Shown: in pieces, positions 25,344 through 33,210 of the stretch
How the letters are laid out: every line of letters starts with the position of its first letter
Position numbering within the stretch: the first letter of the stretch is position 1
The notes under the pieces: model-generated
The model's input: the letters and a program-made list of their open reading frames with translations, nothing else
The model's database searches: none
What the model was told of the DNA's origin: nothing
Source: Pseudoflavonifractor phocaeensis
Lineage (GTDB): Bacteria; Bacillota; Clostridia; Oscillospirales; Oscillospiraceae
Direction: 5' to 3'
Length of the DNA: 64,000 nucleotides
NCBI RefSeq assembly: GCF_016901735.1
Contig: NZ_JACLZC010000003.1
Span: forward strand, 21,036-85,035
Translations under genes and position numbers: made by a program

Positions 25344-26306
25344 TCAGGTGTTGGGGAAATACTCGTCCACAAAGTCCACCTGGGACACCTGGAAGTATTT
25401 TCCGTTCAGATAGTCCAGGATACCGCCGTCGGTGGTAAAATCGAAGGAGAGGCGGTAGGAGTAGAGGGCCTGGAAGGACCGGCCGTAGCGCTTGTTGTCC
25501 TTTTCCCGCCCATACTTGCCGTCCCCCAGCAGAGGGTGGCCGGCGGCGGCGAACTGGGCGCGGATCTGGTGGGTGCGTCCGGTGAGCAGCTCGCACTCCA
25601 CCAGGGAAAGGCCGTTCCGGCTCTGGAGGGTGCGGTAGAGTGTGGCGGCGCTTTTGCCTCCGGAGATGGGGTGGTCAAAGACCTTGACCTGCTTTTTGTC
25701 CTCATTTTTGAGGAGAAAGCCCTCCAGTTTTCCGCTGGGGGGGTTCATTTTGCCGTGGATGATGGCCAGATAGTATTTGGAGATTTCCCGGTCCCGGATT
25801 TTTTGATTCATGATGCGCAGGGTTTCGGCGTCCTTGGCGGCGATGACGATCCCGCCGGTGTTGCGGTCGATGCGGTTGCACAGGGCGGGGGCAAAGGAGT
25901 GCTCCCGATAGGGGCTCCACTCCTTTTTTTGGTAAAGATAGGCCTGGATGTGGGTGATAAGGGTGTTGACCCGCTCGGTCTCGTCGGGGTGGACCACCAG
26001 TCCGGGGCGTTTGTTGACCAGCAGCAGGTGTTCGTCCTCATAGACCAGATCCAGCCGGGGCTGAAAGACCGAGAGGAAGGCGTTTTCTTCGCTGGGCTGC
26101 TGGAAAAATTCGTCGTTGATGTAGAGCTGGAGCACGTCTCCGATTTGCAGGCGCACGTCCCGCTTGGAGCCTTTGCCGTTGACCTTGACCCGTTTGAGGC
26201 GGATATACTTCTGGGCCAGGGGACCGGGGAGCAGGGGGACGGTTTTGGCCAGCCAGCGGTCCAGACGCTGCCCGGCGTCGTTTTTGGAGATGACGTATTC
26301 TTTCAT
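25344..26306 (-). CDS. RluA/RluD-family rRNA pseudouridine synthase
   Basis: 320 residues. N-terminal S4 RNA-binding domain (DAGQRLDRWLAKTVPLLP, KRVKVNGKGSKRDVRLQIGDVL) and a catalytic domain with the essential Asp in NRIDRNTGGIVIAAK. LLTGRTHQIRAQFAAAGHPLLGD is the RluA-group signature. It converts uridines in 23S rRNA to pseudouridine; RluC- or RluD-type specificity cannot be told from the sequence alone. Convergent with the XRE gene, with 6 bases between stops. Confidence 0.92.
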   Translation of the reverse strand: MKEYVISKNDAGQRLDRWLAKTVPLLPGPLAQKYIRLKRVKVNGKGSKRDVRLQIGDVLQLYINDEFFQQPSEENAFLSVFQPRLDLVYEDEHLLLVNKRPGLVVHPDETERVNTLITHIQAYLYQKKEWSPYREHSFAPALCNRIDRNTGGIVIAAKDAETLRIMNQKIRDREISKYYLAIIHGKMNPPSGKLEGFLLKNEDKKQVKVFDHPISGGKSAATLYRTLQSRNGLSLVECELLTGRTHQIRAQFAAAGHPLLGDGKYGREKDNKRYGRSFQALYSYRLSFDFTTDGGILDYLNGKYFQVSQVDFVDEYFPNT

Positions 26307-26379
26307 AAAGGGACCTCACAAGATGGATTTGGCAGTAGTATAGCACAAACGGCGGCAAAGGGGAAGAAACGAAAAAACA

Positions 26380-26655
26380 GGCCCGGAGGGAGAGAAAACT
26401 TCCCGTCCGGGCCGCAGTTTGTGGAAAGAGTCCGTCGTCACTAGAATTGTTTTTCGATTTCCCGCGGGGGCGGCCCTACGCGGGAAGGGGGGATACCCCC
26501 CCTTCTGCACTTCCCCCAGGTACGCCGACTTACCTCGTAGGGGCGACCCTTGTGGTCGCCCGCTTTTATGCAAGCACTTCATTTCCCCTTGCACTGCGTT
26601 TCACTTCTTCGACAGCTTGCGGCCCGGACGGAGAGAAAGTTCCCGTCCGGGCCGC
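26380..26655. repeat. Intergenic repeat cluster: duplicated GC hairpin flanking a GTAGGGGCG element
   Basis: This 360-base gap has no gene. Two near-identical hairpins built on GGCCCGGA...TCCGGGCC lie at 26380-26413 and 26620-26655. Read on the minus strand, the first is followed by TGTTTTTTC and so looks like the real terminator of the S-layer-homology gene. Between them lie an AGAATTGTTTTTCGATTTCC block (also seen at 63864), a GGGGGGATACCCCCC hairpin (about 26488) and GTAGGGGCGACC...GGTCGCCCGC (26537-26563), half of the element found whole at 61988-62061. Confidence 0.65.
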
Positions 26656-26669
26656 TGCACGAAGGGGCT

Positions 26670-27974
26670 TTAACCCCAGGAGAAGAAGGAGAGCCAGCCG
26701 GAGTCCCTCTCCTCCTCCACGGCCATGGCGTCGGCCAGCAGCTGGGCGGCCTGGGCCCGGGTGAGGGTGTCGGAGAGGACGGCGTCGTCGTCCAGCATCC
26801 CGCAGCTGGCCAGGTTGGCGGCCGACTGGGCGGCCCAGGCGGGGGCGGCGGCGAAGGTCTCGGTGCTCACGTCGGTGATATTAAGAAGCCGGTTGAGGAA
26901 TACGGTGGCCTCCGCCCGGGTGATGGGGGAATCGGCCTGAAAGACGGCCTGGCCGTCGCTGTCCAGCGCGCCCAAAACCAGGCCGGACCGGAGGGCGGAG
27001 GCCACATAGGGCTTGGCCCACAGGGGGATGGAGGTGTCGTCGGCAAAGCCGGTGGTGGTCACATCCTCCAAAGTCTCCACGTCCAGAGCATCCATGGCCA
27101 TGGCCACAAACTGGCTCCGGGTGACGGCGGCGTCTGGTTGGAAGAAGTAGGTGTCGCCCATACATTCGCCCACAAACACGCCCTCGGCGGCCAGACACAG
27201 GGCGGCGTTATAGGCCGGGTGGCCGTCCATGTCGGCGTAGGTGACCTTGGTGTCCGGCTTTTGGATCTGAATGGTGACGGTGGCGGGGGCGGAGGTATTG
27301 CCCACGGCGTCCATGGCAATATAGGTGAAGGTGTCCTTGCCGGTCTTGCCCTCGTAGGGGGTGTAGGTGAAGGTGTCGGAGCCATCCTCCGGCAGGGTCA
27401 CAGCGCCCCGGGCGGGCTTTTTGACCAGCTGGAAGGTGAGCAGGTCGCCCTCCGGGTCAATGGCGGAAAAGCGCTCGGTGAGGGCCACGCCCCGGTAAGT
27501 GGAGAGGGTCAGGTCCTGGGCCACCGGGGCGCCGTTGGCGCTGGACAGCCGGTAGAGGTCCACCGTCACCGGTTCACCGGCGCTGCCGTTGGAAAAGACG
27601 GGGGTGAAGGTGAAGCAGGCGGCCTGTTCCGCTCCGCCGGAGGGGGTAAAGAGCAGGCTGTCCACGGCGGACATGGCCACCGTCTCCCCGGCGGAGAGGG
27701 GGGAGCCGGCCAGGGTGAGGACGCCGGCGGCCGGGTCGGGCAGGCTGTCCAGGACGATGGCGTCCAGGGCGATTCCTTCGGCGGCATCCACCCGGAAGTC
27801 GTCGGCGGAGAAGGTGATGGCGTCCATCCCCACGGCGTTTTTGGCAAAAGCGGATACCGACGCCTCGCCGGAGGAAGTCTCACCGGAGGCGGCCAGCGCC
27901 ACGGCGGGGAGGGACAGGGCCAGAACGGCCAAAAGAGCCGCGGCGGCCCGGCGGGGGGAGAAAATAGCGTTCAA
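26670..27974 (-). CDS. Secreted S-layer-homology (SLH) domain protein with Ig/cadherin-like repeat
   Basis: 434 residues. Signal peptide with a hydrophobic core (AAAALLAVLALSLPAVALA, cut after ~30). Residues ~35-240 hold two beta-rich modules; DPEGDLLTFQLVKKPARG and FTYTPYEGKTGKDTFTY are characteristic of bacterial Ig/cadherin-like domains. The C-terminal third has SLH repeats (MDGHPAYNAALCLAAEGVF, VTRSQFVAMAMDAL, PITRAEATVFLNRLLN, LTRAQAAQLLADAMA) that bind pyruvylated or similar wall polymers. The start is TTG 27974, preceded by AAGGAGG 8 bases upstream; a longer in-frame extension lacks a signal and ribosome site. Confidence 0.85.
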   Translation of the reverse strand: MNAIFSPRRAAAALLAVLALSLPAVALAASGETSSGEASVSAFAKNAVGMDAITFSADDFRVDAAEGIALDAIVLDSLPDPAAGVLTLAGSPLSAGETVAMSAVDSLLFTPSGGAEQAACFTFTPVFSNGSAGEPVTVDLYRLSSANGAPVAQDLTLSTYRGVALTERFSAIDPEGDLLTFQLVKKPARGAVTLPEDGSDTFTYTPYEGKTGKDTFTYIAMDAVGNTSAPATVTIQIQKPDTKVTYADMDGHPAYNAALCLAAEGVFVGECMGDTYFFQPDAAVTRSQFVAMAMDALDVETLEDVTTTGFADDTSIPLWAKPYVASALRSGLVLGALDSDGQAVFQADSPITRAEATVFLNRLLNITDVSTETFAAAPAWAAQSAANLASCGMLDDDAVLSDTLTRAQAAQLLADAMAVEEERDSGWLSFFSWG

Positions 27975-27983
27975 AGCAAAAAC

Positions 27984-28034
27984 CTCCTTGGAAGGAAAGA
28001 GTGGGATGTCCCTAGTCTTGTCCATTCCAAGGAG
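27984..28034 (-). promoter_or_regulatory. Inverted repeat that can mask the ribosome site of the SLH gene
   Basis: In the minus-strand message CTCCTTGGAA (28034-28025) is the exact complement of TTCCAAGGAG (27993-27984), and the second arm contains the AAGGAG ribosome site of the gene that starts at 27974. The loop is 31 bases. Pairing would block translation; whether a ligand or protein controls it is not known. Confidence 0.5.
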
Positions 28035-28051
28035 ATTATGCGCGGAAGCAC

Positions 28052-29218
28052 TCAGAGATTGCTGCGGTCTCTCAGCCAGCTGGGGAGGGAACGCATTTTG
28101 ACGCTGGACACCACCCCCACCGAGGCGTACATGGTGATGAGGGAGGAGCCGCCGTAGCTGACGAAGGGGAGGGTGATGCCCACCACCGGGAAAATGTAGA
28201 GGCACATGGCCACATTGATGCATACCTGTGCCAGCAGCATCCCGGCCACGCCCATGACCAGCAGGCCGGACTGGATGCTGCACGCCCGGCGGGCCACCCA
28301 AATGCACCGCAGGATGATGCCGGCCAGCAGGGCCAGCAGGACCAGGCAGCCGATGAGGCCGAACTCCTCTCCGCACACGGCGAAGATCTCGTCGGTGGAC
28401 CGGGCGTTCAAGGCCCAGTTGGAGGAGCTCTGGGTCTGGAGGCCCTGGAGGAAGCCCATGCCGGTGAGTCCGCCGCTGCCGATGGCCAGGATGCTGCGGG
28501 TCTGCTGCATCCCGATGCCCTGGGTCTGCTCCAGCAGGGTCTCCTGGTTGCCGGTCAGGTGGTCAATGACCACTTTGACCCGGCGGATGAAGTAAATCTC
28601 CTGCAATTCCGGCTTGAGGATGAGGAGGGCCACCACGCCGCCGATGGCCAGGGCGGCCAGCACGAAGGCCAGGAGGAACCAGCGCTTTTTGATGCCCGCC
28701 GACCAGGCCACCACCACGAAGATAAAGAAGTAGATGAGGGCCATGCCGAAGTCGCCGGAGGCCACGGCGATGATGCCCACCATGAGGAGGGTATGGCCGG
28801 CGATGGAAAAGACGGAGGAGGGACGGCTGATATCCGGCTCCTGAAGCTTGGCGCATTGATAGGCCAGGAGGAAGATAAAGGTCAGCTTGACGATTTCGGC
28901 GGGCTGGATGTCCATGGGAAAGCCGGGAATATGGATCCAACTCAGGTTGCCGCTGCCGTTGTCCACCCCCAGGCCGGGCACACGCACCGCCAGGTTGAAG
29001 AGCACGTTAAAGATAAGAAGAAATTTCCAGGATTTTTCGGTGAACAGCTCCACATCCACCGAGGACATGGCGATGTAAACCAGGACGCCCAGCAGCATAC
29101 AGATGGATTGGATGATGATGCTGCGGTTGGGATTGGCATTGGTAGACAGATACCGGGTAGCGCTGAAAACCAGCAAGAGGCCGAAGCTGTTGGCGGCCAG
29201 GCACAGACCCAGCAGCAC
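28052..29218 (-). CDS. rodA: Rod-shape SEDS peptidoglycan polymerase RodA
   Basis: 388 residues from GTG 29218, ten membrane helices. SEDS motifs: PAEIVKLTFIFLLAYQ, SGDFGMALIYF, GGLTGMGFLQG, STDEIFAVCGEEFGLIG and LPFVSYGGSSLI. It makes glycan strands during elongation. The start is uncertain: a perfect AAAGGAGG (29285-29278) stands 8 bases before an in-frame CTG at 29269, which would add the cytoplasmic tail MSWFSDSFKAFLRKGDL seen in relatives, whereas GTG 29218 begins right at the first membrane helix with a weaker AAGGGGG site. Promoter at 29318-29346. Confidence 0.92.
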   Translation of the reverse strand: MLLGLCLAANSFGLLLVFSATRYLSTNANPNRSIIIQSICMLLGVLVYIAMSSVDVELFTEKSWKFLLIFNVLFNLAVRVPGLGVDNGSGNLSWIHIPGFPMDIQPAEIVKLTFIFLLAYQCAKLQEPDISRPSSVFSIAGHTLLMVGIIAVASGDFGMALIYFFIFVVVAWSAGIKKRWFLLAFVLAALAIGGVVALLILKPELQEIYFIRRVKVVIDHLTGNQETLLEQTQGIGMQQTRSILAIGSGGLTGMGFLQGLQTQSSSNWALNARSTDEIFAVCGEEFGLIGCLVLLALLAGIILRCIWVARRACSIQSGLLVMGVAGMLLAQVCINVAMCLYIFPVVGITLPFVSYGGSSLITMYASVGVVSSVKMRSLPSWLRDRSNL

Positions 29219-29317
29219 CAGATCCCCCTTGCGGAGAAAGGCTTTGAACGAATCACTGAACCAGGACAGGGAAGGGACCTCCTTTCATATCATAAAGCGG
29301 GAAAACATACATGTAAT

Positions 29318-29346
29318 AGCATATCACCTTTTGAAGCCGGCGTAAA
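29318..29346 (-). promoter_or_regulatory. Promoter of rodA
   Basis: Minus strand: TTTACG (29346-29341), 17 bases, TATGCT (29323-29318). It is back to back with the tsaE promoter. Confidence 0.5.
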
Positions 29347-29351
29347 CACAT

Positions 29352-29381
29352 TTTGCGTTTTGAGGTAGGATGTGCTATAAT
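29352..29381 (+). promoter_or_regulatory. Promoter of tsaE-tsaB-upp
   Basis: TTTGCG (29352-29357), 18 bases, TATAAT (29376-29381) with extended TGC before the -10. Confidence 0.5.
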
Positions 29382-29422
29382 CAAGTCCCATTGATTTGAG
29401 CCCAAGAGAGGAGCGCTGCGCC

Positions 29423-29854
29423 ATGGAATACCAGTCCAACAGTCCGGAGGAGACCGAGGCCATCGGAGCCCGTCTGGCCGCCGGACTTTCCGCCGGGACG
29501 GTGGTGGCCTTCACCGGCGACCTGGGAGCGGGCAAGACCGCCTTTGTCCGGGGAATGGCGAGGGGATTGGGAATTGCTCAGCGGGTGACCAGCCCCACCT
29601 TCACCATCGTCAACGAATACGAGGGGGGGAGACTGCCCCTGTTTCATTTTGATATGTACCGGCTGGGCTCGGCGGACGAGCTGTACGACATCGGCTGGGA
29701 GGACTATCTCGCCAGGGGCGGCGTGTGCGCCGTGGAGTGGAGCGAGAACATCGAAGAGGCGTTGGAGGAAAATACCGTCCGGGTGGACCTGCGCCGCGGC
29801 GACGGGGAAGACACGCGGATCATCCGCATCACCGGACCGGAGGGAGAAGCATGA
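29423..29854 (+). CDS. tsaE: tRNA threonylcarbamoyladenosine biosynthesis ATPase TsaE
   Basis: 143 residues with Walker A GDLGAGKTAFVRGMARGLG, SPTFTIVNEYEGG and HFDMYRLGSADELYDIGWEDY, the YjeE/TsaE signature. It works with TsaB and TsaD to make the t6A base next to the anticodon of ANN-decoding tRNAs. ATG 29423 follows GAGGAG. The stop overlaps the tsaB start (ATGA), the usual arrangement. Confidence 0.95.
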   Translation: MEYQSNSPEETEAIGARLAAGLSAGTVVAFTGDLGAGKTAFVRGMARGLGIAQRVTSPTFTIVNEYEGGRLPLFHFDMYRLGSADELYDIGWEDYLARGGVCAVEWSENIEEALEENTVRVDLRRGDGEDTRIIRITGPEGEA

Positions 29855-30576
29855 AGATTTTAGCGCTGGAAACGTCGGCCACCGCCTGTTCGGTGGCGCT
29901 GTGCGAGGACGAGGCCCTGCTGGCCCAGAGCTTTGAACACTGCGGACTGACCCACAGCCGCACCCTGATGCCCATGCTGGAGGGGATGCTGGCCACCGCC
30001 GGCGTTTCCCTGGAGGAGGTGGACCTGATCGCGGTGGCGGCGGGTCCCGGGTCCTTTACGGGGCTGCGCATTGGGGTGTCTGCCGCCAAGGGGCTGGCCT
30101 GGCCGGGGGACAAGCCCTGCGCGGGGGTGTCCACTCTGGAGGCCATGGCCTGGACGGCGGCCCATACGGGGCGGGAGATCTGCCCGGTGATGGACGCCCG
30201 CCGCCATCAGGTCTATAACGCCCGCTTTGCCCCGACGGCGGACGGCGGCCTCACCCGTCTGGCGCCCGACCGGGCCATCGCCCTGGAGGAACTGACGGAG
30301 GAATTAAAAAAGGCGGGAACGGCGCAAATTTTAGTTGGAGACGGCGCGGATTTATGTTATACTACCCTCAAGGAACAGGGGATAGACGTGATGTTGGCGC
30401 CTCCCCATCTCCGCTTTCAGACAGCCTGGGGGGTGGCCCGCTGCGCGCTGGAGCAGGCCCGGAAGGGACAGCTGACCGACGCTCAGGGCCTGACGCCCTT
30501 CTATCACCGCCTCTCGCAGGCGGAGCGGGAGCGGCTGGCCCGTCAGCAGGCCGCGCAGGCGGCCAAACCAAGATAA
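29851..30576 (+). CDS. tsaB: tRNA threonylcarbamoyladenosine biosynthesis protein TsaB
   Basis: 241 residues of the ASKHA-fold TsaD paralogue: MKILALETSATACSVALC and AAGPGSFTGLRIGVSAAKGLAW. It lacks the metal-binding His pair of TsaD, as expected for the scaffold subunit. Overlaps tsaE by 4 bases; TsaD and RimI, which often follow, are absent here. Confidence 0.95.
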   Translation: MKILALETSATACSVALCEDEALLAQSFEHCGLTHSRTLMPMLEGMLATAGVSLEEVDLIAVAAGPGSFTGLRIGVSAAKGLAWPGDKPCAGVSTLEAMAWTAAHTGREICPVMDARRHQVYNARFAPTADGGLTRLAPDRAIALEELTEELKKAGTAQILVGDGADLCYTTLKEQGIDVMLAPPHLRFQTAWGVARCALEQARKGQLTDAQGLTPFYHRLSQAERERLARQQAAQAAKPR

Positions 30577-30591
30577 AGGGGAAGATTAACC

Positions 30592-31227
30592 ATGGATATG
30601 GAAAAGGTACACATTCTGGATCATCCGCTGCTGCAGCACAAGCTCTCCATCCTGCGGGATGAGAGAACCGGCTCCAAGGAGTTCCGTGAAGTCGTCACCG
30701 AGATTGCCACCCTCATGTGCTACGAGGCCACCCGCGACCTGCCGCTGCAGGAAGTGGAGATCAAGACCCCCATCACCACCGGCAAGTTCAAGGCGCTGGC
30801 CGGCAAAAAGGTCGCCATCGTGCCGGTGCTCCGCGCCGGTCTGGGCATGGTGGACGGCATTCTCAACCTGCTGCCCGCCGCCAAGGTGGGCCATATCGGC
30901 CTTTACCGCGACCCCGACACCCTGGAGCCGGTGGAGTACTACTGCAAGATGCCCAACGACATCGCCGAGCGGGACGTCATCATCCTGGACCCCATGCTGG
31001 CCACCGGTGGTTCCGCTTCCGCGGCCATCCAGTTCATCAAGAACTATGATGTCAAGCGCATCAAGCTCATGAACATCATCGCCGCACCCGAGGGCATTGC
31101 CCGGGTCCGCCGGGACCATCCCGACGTGGACATCTATGTGGCCGCGGTGGATGAGAAGCTCAACGACCACGGTTACATCGTGCCCGGCCTGGGCGACGCC
31201 GGCGACCGGATCTTCGGCACCAAATAA
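30592..31227 (+). CDS. upp: Uracil phosphoribosyltransferase
   Basis: 211 residues. PRPP-binding loop [19 protein letters not shown] and uracil-binding end [37 protein letters not shown] is the family middle motif. It salvages uracil to UMP. It starts 15 bases after tsaB with AAGGGGAAG before ATG and may be read from the same promoter. Confidence 0.97.
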   Translation: MDMEKVHILDHPLLQHKLSILRDERTGSKEFREVVTEIATLMCYEATRDLPLQEVEIKTPITTGKFKALAGKKVAIVPVLRAGLGMVDGILNLLPAAKVGHIGLYRDPDTLEPVEYYCKMPNDIAERDVIILDPMLATGGSASAAIQFIKNYDVKRIKLMNIIAAPEGIARVRRDHPDVDIYVAAVDEKLNDHGYIVPGLGDAGDRIFGTK

Positions 31228-31242
31228 GAAAAAGAAGGCTGC

Positions 31243-31287
31243 AAGGGCCCGCTGTGAACCGGAAGGTTCGCGGCAGGCCCTTCTTGC
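31243..31287 (+). terminator. Long hairpin after upp
   Basis: AAGGGCC (31243) pairs with GGCCCTT (31276-31282) and GCTGTGAACC with GGTTCGCGGC inside, around a GGAA loop; TTCTTGCTGT follows. The T-run is poor, so it may only partly end transcription before eutH. Confidence 0.45.
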
Positions 31288-31307
31288 TGTCCGGAGGAGG
31301 AAGAAGT

Positions 31308-32384
31308 GTGAACGGATTGATTGGGGCGCTGCTGCTTCTGGCGGCGTTTGGGCTGCTGGACCAGGGGACCGGCGGCAGGCTGGGACTGGCGGAGCCCTTT
31401 GGACAGGGGCTCGCCTCCATGGGCGGGCTGGCGGTATCGCTGGTGGGGATCTATTGTCTGGGTATCACCGCCCTCCAGGCCAACGCGGCGGGGGTGGAGG
31501 CGCTGGAGGCTGTGCTGCCCTTTGACCCGTCGGTGCTGGTGGGCTGTGTGCTGGCGCCCGATCTGGGGGGCTGGTCCATCGCCAGGGGCATGGCAGCCGG
31601 GGAGGCGGTGGGGCGCTTTTCCGGCGTGATCGTCTCCTCCACCCTGGGGTGCGCGGTGAGCTTTGTGCTCCCTCTCTCCCTGGCGGCGGTGGGGGAGGAG
31701 GCGCGCTCCGACCTGATGGCCGGTCTGGTGGTGGGAATCATCACCCTTCCGGCCACGCTGGCGGTGGGCGGCGTGCTGCTTGGGGTCCCGGCGGGGGAGC
31801 TGGCGGTGTGCTGCGCCCCCATTGTGGTGGTGTGCGCGCTGCTCTGCCTGGCCTTGGTCAAGGCCCGGCGGCCCGCCACACGGGTGCTGCTGGCGGTGGG
31901 CAATGGGATCCGGCTGGCCAGCTTTGTCCTTTTCGGAGTGGTGGTGCTGGGGCTGTTTGTGCCGGCGTGGGCGCTGAGCAGCCAGGGGCTGGTGGAGGAG
32001 GCGCTGCTCATCGTGGTCAAGATCACCGCGGTGGTGTGCGGGGCCATGGTGGCGGCGCGGCTCATTCTGGCCTGGTGCCGCCGCCCCATTGAGGCGCTGG
32101 CCCGCTGGCTGGGGGTGCGGGAGGAGGCGGCGGTGGGGCTGATCCTCAGCCTGGCCACCAGCCTGTCCATGCTCCCTCTCTTTGGCCGGATGGACCGGCG
32201 GGGCCGGGTGATGAACGCGGCCTTTTCGGTGTCGGGCGCCTTTGCGCTGGGGGGACAGATGGCCTTTATCGCCAGTGTGGAGCCGGGAGAGGTGGTGGCG
32301 GCCTTTGTATGCGCCAAGCTGGCGGGCGGAGTGTGCGCGCTGCTGGCTGCCCGGCTTTTCTGCCCGGCGGAGAAAGAAGGGTAA
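31308..32384 (+). CDS. eutH: EutH-family ethanolamine permease-like protein
   Basis: 358 residues, ten or so hydrophobic segments, with the EutH hallmarks CVLAPDLGGWSIARGM and LATSLSMLPLFGRMDRRGRVMNAAF followed by SGAFALGGQMAFIA. GTG 31308 is preceded by GGAGGAGG. EutH is the ethanolamine uptake facilitator of the eut operon, but no other eut gene is nearby, so it may be an orphan importer of ethanolamine or a related amine. The stop codon lies inside the T-run of the 6S RNA terminator on the opposite strand. Confidence 0.8.
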   Translation: MNGLIGALLLLAAFGLLDQGTGGRLGLAEPFGQGLASMGGLAVSLVGIYCLGITALQANAAGVEALEAVLPFDPSVLVGCVLAPDLGGWSIARGMAAGEAVGRFSGVIVSSTLGCAVSFVLPLSLAAVGEEARSDLMAGLVVGIITLPATLAVGGVLLGVPAGELAVCCAPIVVVCALLCLALVKARRPATRVLLAVGNGIRLASFVLFGVVVLGLFVPAWALSSQGLVEEALLIVVKITAVVCGAMVAARLILAWCRRPIEALARWLGVREEAAVGLILSLATSLSMLPLFGRMDRRGRVMNAAFSVSGAFALGGQMAFIASVEPGEVVAAFVCAKLAGGVCALLAARLFCPAEKEG

Positions 32385-32415
32385 AAAAGAACCCCACGGA
32401 CTTACGTCCGTGGGG
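32383..32415 (-). terminator. Terminator of 6S RNA
   Basis: Minus strand: CCCCACGGAC-GTAA-GTCCGTGGGG followed by TTCTTTTTTAC; a perfect ten-base stem. Confidence 0.9.
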
Positions 32416-32419
32416 AGAG

Positions 32420-32607
32420 CCCCGCTCTGGCCGTGCGAACCCATTTAAAACCTGCACAATGAAGGCAGGTGGGTTGTCTCCACAGTGTTTCATTGCTTCC
32501 AACTTCCGACCCTGAAGGGCCGGGAGGCCTGCAAACCACGCTGTGAGGGCGACATCCCGTTTAAGAGATGTGGGTTTAAATAAGGCCCGTCACGCACCGA
32601 GCAGGAA
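32420..32607 (-). ncRNA. ssrS: 6S RNA (SsrS)
   Basis: The minus strand folds as 6S RNA: closing stem CCTGCTC (32605-32599) with GAGCGGG (near 32427-32421) and GTGCG with CGCAC; then the conserved TTATTTAAACCCACATCTC, ACGGGATGTCGCC and CACAGCGTGGTTTGCAGGCC blocks; a GGCCCTTCAGGGTC hairpin; and the returning strand GAAACACTGTGGAGAC, CCACCTGCC and AGGTTTTAAATGGG. The open central bubble mimics an open promoter and traps RNA polymerase holoenzyme in stationary phase. About 188 bases, followed by a strong terminator. The blocks are recognised from memory of the Clostridia 6S family; a covariance search would confirm. Confidence 0.85.
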
Positions 32608-32644
32608 AACGGTACGATGGGATGGTATGCCGTGTACGGGCGGA

Positions 32645-32947
32645 TTATTCCTCGTCCTCGGCAAAGAGGTCCTCCATGACCTGGTCATAGACCTCAGCCA
32701 GCTCTTCCTCGCTGTCCAGGGTGGCGAGCTGGTCCTCGCCGTTCACGTTGACCACCTTCAGGATGACCAGGCCCTCGTCCTCGCGCTCCTCGTCGGAGTC
32801 GGGGGTATCCTCGTCGCCCTCGGTCACCGTCAGGAAGGACATATAGACCTGCCCCTTGTACTCGATGGTACTGCAATACTCCAGCTCAAACTCATTGCCC
32901 TCCTCGTCGGTGAGGGTAATAAAGTCGCCGCCGAATTCCTCGCTCAT
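32645..32947 (-). CDS. DUF1292 acidic protein
   Basis: 100 residues, strongly acidic. DFITLTDEEGNEFELEY and a second strand pair YMSFLTVTEGDE match DUF1292 (YrzB family), and the acidic tail (EEELAEVYDQVMEDLFAEDEE) is typical. It is common in Firmicutes and of unknown function, often near yrrK/yrrL or stress genes. Promoter TTGCAA-17-TACAAT at 33056-33028. 6S RNA follows downstream on the same strand. Confidence 0.88.
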   Translation of the reverse strand: MSEEFGGDFITLTDEEGNEFELEYCSTIEYKGQVYMSFLTVTEGDEDTPDSDEEREDEGLVILKVVNVNGEDQLATLDSEEELAEVYDQVMEDLFAEDEE

Positions 32948-33027
32948 GTGTATTCACCGCTTTCCGATGGTCTGCGCCCCGGAGAAGGGGGCGATACAAA
33001 CCGCCGGGGCGATTTGTTTCCAGACCT

Positions 33028-33056
33028 ATTGTAACCCGTTCCCGATCAAATTGCAA
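33028..33056 (-). promoter_or_regulatory. Promoter of the DUF1292 gene
   Basis: Minus strand: TTGCAA (33056-33051), 17 bases, TACAAT (33033-33028). Confidence 0.6.
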
Positions 33057-33118
33057 GACATGGGAAGGGTAAATTTTTTACCAAGGCGAAAGGTACGGCA
33101 AAATGTACCGGTTTAGGG

Positions 33119-33147
33119 TGGACATTTTGGGCACAGATGTTTATAAT
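33119..33147 (+). promoter_or_regulatory. Promoter of the class A PBP gene
   Basis: TGGACA (33119-33124), 17 bases, TATAAT (33142-33147). Confidence 0.6.
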
Positions 33148-33210
33148 AGGACTGTTTGAAGGTATTCTGCGGGCGGATCACCGCCCAGGCGCAAACTCGG
33201 AGGTGTCAGC

